Counted from the first letter of the stretch, positions 44,640 to 61,699 are shown. The stretch: 64,000 bases of DNA from Pardosa pseudoannulata (GCA_032207245.1 CM063502.1:63706044-63770043); one strand, 5' to 3'. Translations and numbers: made by a program. The notes: generated by a model not told the origin, from the letters alone.

Positions 44640-47600
44640 TACATACACACACACATATATATCTTATGATGTCTTGTAAGTATTAGATATGTGTTTTTGC
44701 AGTCATGTATCTTTGTTAATATAGATAATATATAGCGAATGGTTTAATAATGTATATTTTGTTAAAGAAAGTGGTATTTTGAGATTCATCATTTAAACCG
44801 ATTAATGGATTAGTCACTGAAGACATATATTTTCTAAGTAAAATAATGAACAAGAATTAAATATGTTAGGATGTTAAAATCCCGTTTAGATGTACCTAAA
44901 ATTTTGTTTGTATTGGAGTCTATTTGCATTTCTAAGGTGGACCGGTCTCTAATATTTTCCCTCCTTTCTTACTACGGGATAAATCGGCCAACAGATCTTC
45001 CTGGACGAATGCCACGAGTTCATAGATTTTTATTTGATGAATCATGAAATGATGGAAAACGAGCATTACGAGTTGTAAAGAGGAAAGAATTGCATGGCTT
45101 CATGAGTTCTGTAAAGTTTAAATCATTTGAATCTTCTGAAAGTTTATCATTTATGCTTTGCCTAATGGATTGCACGAAAAGGATAAGAGCTCGATTCGTT
45201 GCTGGAAGTAGTGTAGACAAAGATAACTATATATGGGAGGGGTTGATAAACAGTTCACCGTTACAGATAGTTGCGAGGGTAGGTAAACCTGTCGACCAAT
45301 TCCATGGGTGAATGACTACTTTTTTTGACAAGAAAATGGTAAAATAATACCTAGAGAATTTAAGCGTGAGGCCCCAAGATAGGGTAAATTAGAAAGATAC
45401 GTGACATGCCCACAAAGGAGCAACAGATAATCTCAAGTGCAAGATGAGAAAGAGAAAAAATATTTTTGCTGACTGATGAAAAGGATATTTTATAAGCATT
45501 ACTTATACCACATTTTGTAAAATGACATAATTTAAGAGGGTTTTAGAATGCCATTTTAGAAACTTTACATACGTAACGTAGAATAACAATTATTTTCAAA
45601 TGTACATTTTAATAGATAATTTTACTTGAGAGTGTGTGAGTATATGCAAAAATCGAGGAAAGAATATTCTCAATTTTTTAAAAATTTTTATCATTATTTA
45701 TTTACTAGCTATATATTTGGTGTTACTCGGATTTCTAAATGTTTTCTACTATTCACCAGATGCTACGAAGGGTTAAAATAAGAGAGTAAGCAAAAAAGAC
45801 TGAATTTCTTACTTATATATACTTACAAAACATGACGACTTTTAAAAATGCATATTACTTTGTCTTTATATTAAATTTCAAAATTAATCTTTTTCCTTTC
45901 GTGTATACAGTATTATTAGTCTGTCGATGCAGAGTTGCCCATACAAACTTTTTTAACACATAAAAACAAATAATCTCATATAAACATTGGAAATTATTAA
46001 TTTATAAAAAAAATCAGCCATAAAATTTTAATCAAATGTTTTTCGAGAGTAAATCAATTTAACTTGGTTATCAATAGAAAAATTCAAAATATTACGATGA
46101 AATCGTATTATAAAAGAAATAGAATACTTATTTTTTACCTAATTTTTATGAAAAATTATAGAGAATTAAATTTCAAATTAGTACAAACTGTATGTAACAT
46201 ATTTAAATGACTCTCAGTATATACAATATATAATTACTCGGAAAACATCTAATTTTCAGGGAAAAAGTCACAGACTTTTAAGTAACATTAAAATATGCAA
46301 CGAAGTTATTTTATTTTCAGATAAATTAAGATGTCTTAGTCTATCACCAAGAAATAACAGCGTAAAAAAGTTTTCTTTTACATTTACAAATTGGTTGTAC
46401 ATTTCCAAATAAAAAAAAAGCTTCGAGATCGAAAAAAAAAAGAATGCTAAAATAGGGTGATGGAAAGTTTTTCGAACGAAACAAAGTAAATAATGTTGAT
46501 CTACAACCTTTAAAATCCTTATTATTCAAAATTTCGCCCAAATCTATCAAAAAAATTGTGAATTTAAACGATTTTCAAACTTTTACAGATAAATAGATTT
46601 TATTATAAATTTTGTTCGTGATACTTTTGAAAGTTTTGCTTGTAATTCCGACCAATGACTGCAAACAAAATTGAAACCATGGCTGCGCCAAAAACATCTT
46701 ATTTCCTTTTATCAGTTTGATATGCCAATATTTCCATTTTATCATCAAGTTCATAATTATTATTTTTTCTTTCAGTCTTCTGATGAAATTCTGCAAGCAC
46801 CGAATCTTGGACACTCCTCCAGCATTACAAAATGATAATATTGCTGCCCATACGGATTAAACGGAAAAAAGTCATTTAAGATGAAACTAATGTCTTGTTA
46901 TTGTATAAGGTAATTTCATCTGTTTAATTTTTTGCAAATGATATCGAAAGTGTACCTTATTTTGTAAATTATTACCTAGAGTGTAACTACAATAAAAATA
47001 ATTACATTTGTTGATCTCTTATTTATTTGAATATTATTTGTTTGTTTCTATTTTCTGAGAATTTTCCACCTCCATTTAACGTTTAATTTTATAGTAACAA
47101 AATAACTTATAACCCACGTGAAGGTTACTTTTTTTAATTTAAAAAATCCAAAGTTTATTTCTGTACTACTTATGTTCATTCGATCAAACGGTAAATGAAA
47201 CTTTGACTGGAGAGTTAAATTTAAAATCACTATTTGGCACAGGTTTTAAGAGCAAATTGTGCTAATTATAAAGTTGCAGGAGAAAAATAATCAACAAAGC
47301 TGTCTTTTAAAGCTTTGATTCAAAAGTACATTGATTTTGGGGTATGTTGTGGTTTTACAACAGGTGGTTTGTTTTGCTTTTAACAACTGGAAAAGCAGAA
47401 CTATTTTATATTGGAAAGCTAGAAGAGAAATATTTTTTTTTTACTCTCTCAACGTAAGAGAAAAAAAAATTCATTAAAAAATATATAATGCTCATTGTCA
47501 AATAAAAAAAATTAAAGTATGATTTTTTTAAATACTTCGTATTAGAAGGAAAAATTAGAGAAAGCCCTGAGCGCAAGATACGAAATAATCTTGCCTATTT

Positions 47601-48240
47601 CTGACAATTTTATTTTATTTCCAAACACTACTATTTTTTCAGTATTTACTATTAGCGACCATTTATTTTTCCACCTACTGTAAATAGCATTGTTTTGGCA
47701 GAGTATAACTATCCACTTTGTTTGAGCACAGAATATTTTAATCAATGATATCCTATCTCCCATCATGCTCAAGTCCTAGTTTTTTTTATTGACATTTGGA
47801 AAAACAGAGCTTTTTAAACTGGGCCGTTAGAAGAAATGTATAATCTCTTGATAATTTATCAACGTGGAAGAAAATATTCTCATTAAAAATATATAATGTT
47901 CATTATCTAAGAAAATAATTTAAATATGGTTTTTTCTAACGCTCCGTATTATAAGGAAAAGTTAGAGAAAGTCTTGAACACAAAATGTAAAAATACTAAC
48001 GCATTTTGTATAAAGAAGAAACCTTTGGGCAGAAATAATAAGAAAGAGCTAGCAATGAATTTACCTGACCATTTGTTCCAACCAGTTGCTTTCCACGATA
48101 TGACTGCAGTAAAGTTGCGTTGCTGAGTAAGCCCTGGCAGCTTATAACAGGGGCTCTTTTTCTCGTTTGATCGGGAAAGAATAAATGTTCTGGTTACACA
48201 CGCACATACACACAGAAATATATACCTGCATACTCACACA
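44640..48240. other. Long AT-rich stretch, no recognised gene
   Basis: At 45090-45311 an open frame (MHGFMSSVKFKSFESSESLS onward) of normal composition is unrecognised and may be a decayed exon or transposon piece. At 45707 the sequence ACTAGCTATATATTTGGTG resembles the reversed 3' end of arthropod Helitrons, weakly. Otherwise low complexity. Confidence 0.3.
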
Positions 48241-48244
48241 CACT

Positions 48245-48245
48245 C

Positions 48246-48334
<89 letters not shown>
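48245..48334. repeat. (TA)n(TG)n microsatellite
   Basis: About 55 bp TA then 34 bp TG. CACACA words lie just upstream. Confidence 0.95.
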
Positions 48335-50513
<2,179 letters not shown>

Positions 50514-50583
<70 letters not shown>

Positions 50584-50585
50584 AT
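50514..50585. repeat. (TA)n(TG)n microsatellite
   Basis: About 58 bp TA followed by a short TG run, on the other side of LTR-like unit C copy 2. Confidence 0.95.
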
Positions 50586-51954
50586 ATATACCTTTTTAGA
50601 ACTAAAATAAATGTATCTAATAAAAAAGTAAAAATTTTGGCAATAAGCATTAAGACCATTATATTCAGGCATCTAAGCTGAATGACAGATGGTCGCATAT
50701 TGAATATAAGATGGGATCGTATTGACTATATTGAAAGCAAATGGGTTTTTCAAATTCTCGCTGGATGCTACTTCAGAACGGTCGCCTGCAAGGCATTTCT
50801 TCGGTGGGACGCTCCCTTGCAGAGGTATTTCGAAGGATGTCTACTGCATAGGTTTACCCCCCGTATTTGTGATCTATCCCAACTGCCTTAATGGGTTCGG
50901 TTTAGTTCAAGAATGTCTTTCGATAATGGAGTTATCAAAGCTAGTTAAACCTAAGTTCAAAACATTAAAGTAATTAGCTAGTAACATTTTTTCCCCCAAA
51001 ATAGTAAAATGAATCATAGAATTATTTAAGGTGTTTAAGATTGTGAATGATTGACATAAATTATTATCTGTTAATATTTTTATTCTCACAGGAAGTATAC
51101 TCAGCAGTACTCTTTGGGCCAAGCCCTCTACTACTGGAGTACTATCAATGGATATGCAAAAACTATGAAAATGAGTTGGCACGACATACAAGTAAAGTTA
51201 ACTACGGGTGAGTGGACAGTAAAATGCATGAGTTTCGGCGAAAAATAATACAAAATGAGGGGACACAAAATAAAACCAGCAAACGAAATAACTGTTGTTA
51301 AACATGTAGTGATACGCTGGACAATACAAAATGACAAAAGTTAGTACAATAGTATGATAATACGATAGTAAGGTAAAACAGTTACGAGTATTTTATTTTA
51401 TTTATTTATTTATTTATTTATTTTTCAAGAGAAAAGGAAGGGATTCAAGTCGAGCTCCCAGAGACTGTGCGAATATTTTTATTTGACATAATAATATATT
51501 TTAAACCAGAACTCCTTTATAATCCAAGGAGGTTTCTGTCAACCCAAGATATTTTCAAGGTCCTTGGAGATAAGATTTAATCAATACTCATGACATATGA
51601 AAAGCAACCCGTTGTTTATTGTTGTGAATTGTTTACACTTGTGATACAACACAACTAATCATGAATATCTGGATAAGTACTTAAAATTAGAAACGGAAAG
51701 CAAATGATAGATTATTTTAGCAAATATCCTGGGATATTATGAAACAAGCAGACTGTCAGCAAGACTTACAATTGATTTCATAAAATAAATCTTGAACCCT
51801 GAAGTACAAATGACTTTTTTCTATGATGATATTTATAGGATGGGTCCTTAAAGCTAGGTCTTTTAAAATAAAACATTGCTACAACATGATCTGAAATGAA
51901 ATGGACAACACATACTCAAAAATTTAATTCCCCCCCCCCTTAATAAGCTGCTAA
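50586..51954. other. No recognised gene
   Basis: A GC-richer patch at 50700-50900 has overlapping open frames in two phases (from 50682 and 50722), neither recognised. A (TTTA)n tract lies at 51391-51423. Confidence 0.3.
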
Positions 51955-52110
51955 AAGATAGCCGAATGAGTAGGTTGCTGTTCTTCAGAACCAAAGTTCG
52001 CAGGTTTCAGTTCTACTGCTAACATGGATGTTCGTAGCCGTTCAGAGTGGGCTTAAAGCATTAGGTTCCTACCCCATTAGCCTAGTGAAGCAAAACTGTA
52101 GGCTACAAAA
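51955..52110 (+). mobile_element. tRNA-derived SINE, family A
   Basis: GATAGCCGAATGAGTAGG (A-box region), GCAGGTTTCAGTTC (decayed B box), ACATGGATGTTCGTAGCCG, GGGCTTAAAGCATTAGG and CCCATTAGCC in the expected order. Confidence 0.8.
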
Positions 52111-52208
52111 TAAATCAAACTTAACCCGAATAAGTAAAACACAAAATTATTTATTATCTAAAATTTCTTCTGATAATTTTAAACCTTTTTAAAATCTTTA
52201 AAATCCAT

Positions 52209-52635
52209 TTGGTCTCAAAAATGCAGACAATAGCGAGAAAAAAAAGCAATGCTGGAGAACTGTCCTCTAGTTTAAAATATAAATGTAAAAAGCCGCACGT
52301 AGCAGTTATTAGTTTAGTATTTGGTTTTGAGAGGTGTGAAATGAATGCAATCTTTGTGAATGACGTCTTTGATATAATTTGGATGGTTTGGAAAGTTGAG
52401 ACTTAAAAAATAGAACATGAATTGGGAGAATTTCAAAAAACTTCAGGGGTAATAATTTTATTGATATATTACACACACACACATATATGCATACATAATA
52501 TATACAGTCCTATGTTCTTTGTTTTGATATCGCCTAATCAACTTCATATATATGTCAGAACTCAAAATCAGGAGAAATACTTAGAAAAATCATTTATTTT
52601 CATTTTAAAACGGAGAATTGATGGACATGTCTTAC
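52209..52635. other. No recognised gene
   Basis: A 65-codon frame at 52209-52406 (lysine-rich start, then VAVISLVFGFERCEMNAIFV) is unrecognised. A TCTTACACAGACAAGAGGC segment at its end is the target of the next SINE. Confidence 0.3.
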
Positions 52636-52648
52636 ACAGACAAGAGGC

Positions 52649-52814
52649 TTTGGTTTGGAGTGCTACGGTCTACTCTTTGCAACACGAGGGCTAATGAGAC
52701 CGGGACCTACAGCTTAAATCCAATTTCGAATGCCTACTAACATCTATGCCGCTGTGAGATTCGAACCCACAAACTCCGGTATCGAAGGCCACCACCCTAA
52801 CCAATCGGCCATCC
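52649..52814 (-). mobile_element. tRNA-derived SINE, family A, intact copy with target duplication
   Basis: Best copy of the family. On the minus strand it starts GGATGGCCGATTGGTTAGGG (A box TGGCCGATTGG), has B box GGGTTCGAATCTC, then GGCATAGATGTTAGTAGG, TTAAGCTGTAGGTCCCGG, CATTAGCCCTCGTG and CACTCCAAACC. It is flanked by the perfect 13-bp direct repeat ACAGACAAGAGGC (52636-52648 and 52815-52827), the signature of LINE-driven insertion. At 166 bp it is short for a SINE, with no long A tail. Good ends make it the type copy for the window. Confidence 0.93.
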
Positions 52815-52827
52815 ACAGACAAGAGGC

Positions 52828-53736
<909 letters not shown>

Positions 53737-53802
<66 letters not shown>

Positions 53803-53839
53803 TATATACATATATATACATATATACATATATATATAC

Positions 53840-53919
<80 letters not shown>

Positions 53920-53943
53920 ATATATATATATATATATATATAC
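53737..53943. repeat. (CA)n(TA)n microsatellite
   Basis: About 27 bp CA then about 180 bp TA with regular TACATA interruptions (53797-53880) that form a minor higher-order pattern. Confidence 0.95.
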
Positions 53944-55224
<1,281 letters not shown>

Positions 55225-55745
55225 TGTAATCCAATAATTAGAAAACTGCTGGACATTACAGCCCCTATTATTATTACTTGCCCGGGCTACTGGGCAAGAA
55301 GAAACCTAATCAGCTAACAGTAATAACGATGCAGTCGGGCCATTGAAAGAGACCGGCACAAGTTTATTTAGAAAAAATTTTTTAGAGCTGCTAAAACGGA
55401 CATCTTTACTAATCAATGACAGACAAATGAAAGACACAAAAATCACTCTGCTTGAACAGAGGTGCACCCAAGAGCGAACACAGAAAGAATTTGCCCAAAG
55501 GACAAGAAACTTACTCAGCGAATTTCGGTGAAACCATCAGAAAAACCTGGAGCTATTTGCCGGCGACATCTGGAACACGTGTTGAATAGATAGAAAATTT
55601 ACATCTATAGGATAGAAAACTTTGGGAATTGTATCGAAAGAATTTTAAGTCGAAGACACTCCTTTGATTAAGACATTTAGAGGCTGGGAAAAATATTTTA
55701 AGGAATTAGAATGGGAGAGAGGAGATTTTTAAGGAAATATTAAAG

Positions 55746-55749
<4 letters not shown>
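55225..55749. repeat. Direct repeat E, copy 1 (possible LTR)
   Basis: From TGTAATCCAATAATTAG onward this matches 63564-64000 in the same orientation: ATTGCCCGGGCTACTGGCC-like sequence, GGACAAGAAACTTA, GCCGGCGACA, ATAGAAAATTTACAT, AAGAATTTTAAGTC and ACTCCTTTGATTAAG. It is flanked by microsatellites on both sides. The unit could be an LTR of the degenerate Ty3-type element between the copies, but no primer-binding site, polypurine tract or target duplication is evident. The 55343-55531 frame is not shared by copy 2. Confidence 0.55.

Positions 55750-55818
<69 letters not shown>
55750..55818. repeat. (TA)n microsatellite
   Basis: About 69 bp of TA repeats at the right edge of direct repeat E copy 1. 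Confidence 0.95.
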
Positions 55819-55821
<3 letters not shown>

Positions 55822-56859
55822 GAGTTGGTGGCATGTAATCAAGATGAAACAAAATCCTAACTGGAGGACGAGGACATTTATTTTACACAGACGATATATT
55901 TCCACGTTTAATGACAAATAAATTTACACTTAAAACAGTTTTGTGTGGCATATCTTAAGCCAAACACGTCTTGAATTAATTTCTTCTCCCGTGAGTCTTT
56001 GCAAATTGCATCATGACCTGCTGTTGCCGTCCCATATAGAGAAAAGCTGTGAAGCGAGGTCCAGCAGCTCAACATTTGGCCTTTCTCAAGTGTAGTCAAT
56101 TTCGGCGACAGGAAAAAAAGTGGCATAAAAAACTTTCGTTCTTATAGCATCGTCCTCGTCATCGTCATCATCGTCTTAAGGCATGAGAACCTGAAAAAAA
56201 AAGCGAAAAAAAAGCGAAAAAAAAGTGAAAATAGGTGGTTTGCTGTGATGTCAAATATCGTCATTTGTCACCCCATCTTCAAAGTTGCCGTCTTTCTTAC
56301 ACGCCGTTCTAAAGATAAAAAAGTCATTAAAAATATTTCCAGTTCATGAAGAATAAAAGTCACTTTCGGATTGTTGAACAGTCGTTGTTAGGGATTCATA
56401 ACCCAGGTTGTGATATTCAGTCTTCATCTGTTGACTACTTTTTCATGAAGTGAACCCTCTCATATGTTGGATATTTTACGTTTTCTGTTATACTGAACTT
56501 TGTGTATTTTTTTAAATTGTTGGATGTTTCATTTAGCTTGTGGTATTTTGATACGTTCATGTATAAGGCTTTCTAAATCTTCATTTAAGATTGTGATTAG
56601 TTTTGATTTATTTTTAGTCTTTATTTTAGTGCCTGTTAATAATTCAAAAATGGAATAGTTGGTGACACAGCTTACTGTACTATTCAAAATTAGTTGGAGA
56701 TTAGAAACATGCGTAATGTGTTTGTACCATTTTTGGGATTCATTATTTGAAAGCTTAGTTAAAACAGAAATTAATACATCACGAATATGTTAGACTTGAC
56801 CATTTAAGTAGGATATACCAGTGGTTATTCTACATTCTCAATAGATTCATTTTTACCCA
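55819..56859. other. No recognised gene
   Basis: A GC-richer patch (55860-56300) includes a (TCATCG)n-like run at 56150. Further pol debris may be present from 56340, but it is unreadable. Confidence 0.3.
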
Positions 56860-59680
56860 AATCTTCGAAAACGTGATGTGAAGGCAGTTCCGTTGTCAGT
56901 AATTATAGAGCGATTTCACGCAACTTCACGAAGCACTTTAAAATGCCATTCCCGTTCATTTTCATGTTTACGATAGCCAATAAGCACCCAATATACAGCC
57001 CTTTCGTTTGAAATTTAAGCTAAATTCGTCATGAATTGAGATGCGACTTGCTGCATGAAATTGCCTTATACATGATGGAATACCGAACATACTTTTCTAT
57101 AGCCTAAACTATTTAATGAATCTGACGTAGAGGTTGATTTACTGGGTAAATTCAAGTAAATTTAATAAAAACATCTATGTCTATAAAAAATATTCAATAA
57201 TAAATATCTTAATTCAATTCAGTTCAATTGGTATGATAAGTTCTAGTCTAGTGACGTATCACTCTAAGGTATCTGATTTAAATTGGGAACTAATAGTCGA
57301 GTTGGATAATTTGTTCAGTTTTTGGTACGGTGAAGTGACCCTTTTCGTGATCGAGAATCCTTAATTATTAGGTTTGCATAGACGCAAATATTATTAACAT
57401 TTCTTTGCTGTCTTCGAAACTAAATAAAATATCTTTATATATTTTTAAATCTCTGGATCCCCTGTTTGCTAAAAATTGCTTTATTATTCTTATATATTCG
57501 GCATTACATTGGGAGTTCTTAATTTCAGGGCCAGTCTCACCAAAGTCCTTTAACGGCTAACCTCGATTAACCCATGGCGCCAACCAATGGTAGGACGGAA
57601 TTCTCCGTTGAAACAGAGGTTAATCGAGGTTAGCCGTTAAATGACTTTGGTGAGACTAGCCCTTAGAAGTTATTCTGTCGTATGTTAAGATCATTATTGG
57701 TTGTCGACTTAACGCACCTGTGTGTTTCATTTGGTTTCCGGTCTTGTGAATAATTTCATAAGTAAATTGTGACAAATAAATAACCCATCTTGAGAATTTG
57801 GGTCTTATGTCTATTTTATTCATCGTCTATTGGAAAGTTGAGCAGTCAGAAAATATTTTAAATTAACTACCTTTCAAAAAATATCTGAATTTTTTAACGA
57901 TTCTATTACAGCTATCCCCATTACTGTACTAGCTCATACGTACAGTACTTTTCTTAACGTAGGAAGGTGTTCTTGTTCATTTAATAGATTGGAGGACGCT
58001 GTCATCATTCGATTCTTGAAGTAATATGGAATTGTAACCATACTTATATGCATCTGTATGCAATGGTAATTTAACACAAGTATTAAAAATATTTAATACA
58101 GGATCCAAAACAAGAGCATCTTTTAATAGTTTAAATGAAATGCATTTGTCATGGCTAAAAGAAAAATAATTATCATTTCGAAATAAGTCAGGGAGTGGTT
58201 TAGCTGTCATTGAATAAGGCTTATCGAACGTACTAAAGTATCCAGTAAAGACCTACCAATTGTAAGTTTTTATATGTTTTTGGTTATAGAATTTTATCCA
58301 GAGCAGGTTTAATTGTGACTCTCTGCATTAAGTATCAAAGAAATTCTATTTTAGAATGCTAAAATTGACATTTGTTGAAATTAATCTGAAGACGAGATTC
58401 TGATGTGATATCCAAAACGCGTTTTAATTTTACAGTACCATCCATATAAATAGGAATAATCTTTCAATAAATCTCAAAATACATAAGAAACATAAGATTG
58501 GAAAACAGAGGGAGACAAAGGCCAAACGGGGCAAAATTAAACTCAAAAACACGTTGATAAGTTATAAATGCTGCATATTTCTTGCTGGTTTCATCAATAG
58601 GAACAAGAAAAAAGCTATTCTTAAGGTCAAGCGGGGTAAAAACTTTAGCGAAATGAAACTTGTCTATGATGTCTTCAATCAGGGGTGGAGGGGGATGGGT
58701 CTTTTAAAGTTTTTTTTATTTAATTCGAGGCAATCTACACAAAAACGGATAGAATCCCTTTTTTTTAAATCAAAACAACTAGGTGAAATAACTTTATTTT
58801 CTAGACATTTCTGAATATGATTGCTAATTTTTATCTTCCCAGCACGTGAAAATATACGAAATTTGTTGACTTCTGGTAAATCATCAGTTAAAACTATTTT
58901 CAGCTTAATATCAGTAGCTTCGGTTTTGCGTGGATTACAATTATTGTGGAAAATAATGAATTAAAGGGGAAATTGGGTTGAAATTTGTTACAAATCCAAC
59001 TGATCGTCAGATACAGAAATATTAATTAAAGTTCTGGATTTTATATCAATGCTATACCTTTAGCACTTAATTTAAATTCATCTTGTTTAAAAATATCAAT
59101 TCCAATTATCATATTTAAGTTCATATTCTTGTGGTTTCTTGCTCAAGTGAACGTGCATATTACCCTTAGCCATGTACCAAGCGCATATTGGACCTGGTGA
59201 TAGGTTTTCCTAAGCCAGGGAGATTAACAACAAAAACAAGTTTATGTTCACATTATTGATGACCCATATATATGTCTGAAAGTTAATTTCGATTTCAATT
59301 GTGCCTTGGAGAAGCCATAGCGTTGAACTTATCCTTTACCAAAACCAGTTAGTTGGATATTTGTAGAATTTAAAAATGGGCGTCCAATAATCTGAAAAAG
59401 CATTGTAGTACAGTACAGACATGGAACTACCAGTATAAAATAAAGCAGTGAAACTATGACCTTCTCTTTTGACAATTTTCTGTATTTCCATATTCAAATG
59501 GACAGTGACGAGTTCGTTAATTACTTCTGTTTTTACTTCCTGTTTAACAGTGTTGCATTGACAGCTTTTACGTTCAAAATTATTGCATAGAAGACAGTTG
59601 ATGAAATAATCAGTAGATTTCTGGTTAAATAACTCACAATTTTAACAATAGAGACGTTTATCATATTTATCCACTATATA
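56860..59680 (-). pseudogene. Degenerate Ty3-type gag-pol, minus strand
   Basis: Reading the minus strand from high to low coordinates: a zinc-knuckle-like CLLCNNFERKSCQC (about 59555-59610), then RT pieces FCVDCLELN, DIIDKFHFAKVFTPLDL and KYAAFITYQRVFEFNFAPFG (58560-58800). RNase H follows in the 57977-58210 frame (TAKPLPDLFRND, then LHTDAYKYGYNSILLQES). Next are ARWVIYL-like and GALSRQP motifs (57690-57810) and an integrase core piece ITDNGTAFTS (about 56900). The order PR/RT/RNase H/integrase is that of Ty3-type pol. Frameshifts, stops and a MITE at 57528 make it dead. Confidence 0.85.
57528..57662. mobile_element. Palindromic MITE, PIF/Harbinger-like, inside the pol relic
   Basis: 135 bp made almost wholly of two arms: GGGCCAGTCTCACCAAAGTC... 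and, reverse complemented, GGGCTAGTCTCACCAAAGTC..., running about 46 bp through TTTAACGGCTAACCTCGATT with two or three mismatches. The loop carries ATGGCGCCAACCAATGG. Flanks are TCA and TTA; a TTA/TWA duplication with GGGC ends suggests PIF/Harbinger, one base changed. It breaks the pol between RNase H and integrase. RNA from it would fold into a long hairpin. Confidence 0.85.
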
Positions 59681-59880
59681 AGCTTAATTTCTGATATTAC
59701 ATTTATGATTCGCATTTGGAAGATTTTTATTAGCTGCCGTTCATTACATTGTTGTACGTCTTTACGTTTAATATTATCAAAACTGTTAGAATAAGATAAC
59801 GACTTGTTTTGCACATTATATACTTTTTCATAAATATTTAACTTTTCTTTAGACTTTAGCAATATTTTTTCATGCATACA

Positions 59881-61337
59881 AAATCCTTTTGTTACCTTTC
59901 AAATTAGGAATGCCATTTATACAATAACCAATAAACATTGAAGTCCAAAGCAATGCAAGTACTTCTACCTTTTCTAAAGTCTTATTTATGCGAAATGGTC
60001 ATTTCGGCACGGACTGCAATTAAATCCATATATCGAGCCAGATTTTTATTCAAAAAAGTGTTACGAGTGATACTCTCCTCGTATCCATTAATATTTGATA
60101 AATTTTGTTCCAATGAACAACACTAACCGTCTCTTAAAATTTTAATACGTTAGATGTAGTTTAATTTTTAATTCAATATAAAAAGAAATTTACATGTTTG
60201 TGTATGTTATAGCATAACCTTGTTGGTATTTTGTTAATGGTAGTTCTCAAGTTTTTATAATAAAGTTAAAAATATTTATAATGTGTCCATATTATTATAT
60301 CTATTAAAAAGAAAATGTAGTGAAGCTTGAAAAATACTAGGGAAGTTTAGTAGCATAAAGGTTGGAAACCGTTGCTATAAAGAAACTTATGCTAAAATGT
60401 CCCTTGAATATCTTTGAAATTGACAAAACTGTCGGTGATTTACTGAGATATTTTTTAGTAAGTTCAATAAAAATATAAAACAGATAAAGGACTTTCCCAA
60501 ACTGAATCTTTGTTTTTTAATAACATTCGTTTGCTTCAAGGTATCCATTCTTGTAGTAATGAAATTAGCGATATCAAATGACTGATGAAATGTATTAAAA
60601 AATCGCACTACTACAAAAAATGGTAAATAGTGAAAACAAATGATTACTAACTTTTCAAAAATAACCAGTGTTGTCTTATCTGGTCGGTCCCCGAAATAGA
60701 GATTTTAATGATCTGTATTTAAGAAATGAGCGGTGGCTTTTCATCTTTGCGATTTTCTTAAAAAATTTTGTTTCATAGCAGCATCACAGAATCAGCCGAC
60801 GGGAAAAGATCAAAATAATTCAGGTGTGGTCTTTTAGCCAGACGTCATGTCTCCCCATTGGGCAGACCTATGCATTCCCGCTCTTGCTAAATGAATTTCT
60901 AGAGAGGAACACAATAATTTAAATTAGCATCCTGATCAACAAAGGAGAAAGCAAAATGAAAAGCGGTGTCTTTGAATTAGTGTACTAATGACTGTACACC
61001 CGGATATTATTTCAGAAAAAGAAGGAAAATTTTAAAACCTGGGGGGTAGACTTGACAAGTCTTGCATCTCCTTACAAAGCAAAACCTGTCTTGCCAGCCT
61101 TTGTCTACTACATTACTAGAAGGAATAGTAAGAAGAAATCACATCCATTTCTCTCATTCGCTGGACATATCAGAGGAAGCATTATCATAGTGTCATTTCC
61201 TCCAATCACCAGCCTTTCTATACAGGGAACGTATTTAGGGGAAAACAGTCCATTTTGTCCTTGTTTTCACATAGAAAGAGATCTTCTCGCTTTCCTGGGA
61301 GTTTATATTTGCATCAAAGAGTAGCTGAGGAAGAGTC
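59881..61337. other. AT-rich, then a GC-richer patch from 60780
   Basis: 60780-61337 has more balanced composition, and a 90-codon frame at 61052-61324 (MTSLASPYKAKPVLPAFVYY onward) that I cannot assign. It could be the leader of the small frame at 61338 or a decayed exon. Confidence 0.3.
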
Positions 61338-61406
61338 ATGTTGTTCACACTGATGATCGTCGCAATCCTCATGGGCTTTGTTCTACTAGTTCTTCTGCGA
61401 AATTAG
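61338..61406 (+). CDS. Candidate single-pass membrane micropeptide
   Basis: The ATG at 61338 (an in-frame stop at 61326 fixes the start) opens 22 codons to TAG at 61404: MLFTLMIVAILMGFVLLVLL followed by RN. One hydrophobic helix of about 19 residues ends in a basic tail, in the size range of known SERCA-regulating micropeptides such as sarcolamban, but without sequence identity I can point to. TTA|GTAAGA overlaps the end, so it might instead be a first exon. It sits at the end of a GC-richer 550-bp patch, which could be its leader. Very short, so chance is a serious alternative. Confidence 0.25.
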   Translation: MLFTLMIVAILMGFVLLVLLRN

Positions 61407-61637
61407 TAAGATGCATACTTATATATTTTCCTTTGCTCTTTAAATACATTTTTGTACATTTATAATAATTTAGAGTTTATAAAACCTGTTTCTTATCTTT
61501 CTATTAGGAGTGTTTACAAGATAATTCTTTGAAACGTTTATTCATCACAAACTAAATTGCTGATTGCTGCTTTAGTTTTAGATAAAGTGTATCAAACACA
61601 AAACTATCATAGCTAGTAGTTTTAGAAGTTTTAATAC

Positions 61638-61687
61638 AATATGATAGATGCAATAAACTGCATGGAATTTATTACATCTATCATATT
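61638..61687. repeat. 20-bp inverted repeat, 10-nt loop
   Basis: Left arm AATATGATAGATGCAATAAA (61638-61657), loop CTGCATGGAA, right arm TTTATTACATCTATCATATT (61668-61687): 19 of 20 positions pair. It could be a small foldback element, a hairpin RNA or a chance AT-rich palindrome. Confidence 0.75.
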
Positions 61688-61699
61688 CTATGCTTAACT

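Noticed and set aside
45090..45311. Possible exon in the 45-kb region
   Set aside because: The open frame is unrecognised, lacks splice signals I trust, and neighbouring frames are broken.
45707..45780. Helitron or TTAA element end (ACTAGCTATATATTTGG; AGGGTTAA at 45773)
   Set aside because: Only one end could be seen; no partner terminus in the right orientation.
46790..46860. Plus-strand reading LQNDNIAAHT near 46825, like the DN...HT motif of Tc1/mariner transposases
   Set aside because: No other transposase motif, no inverted repeats and a stop straight after; too short to support.
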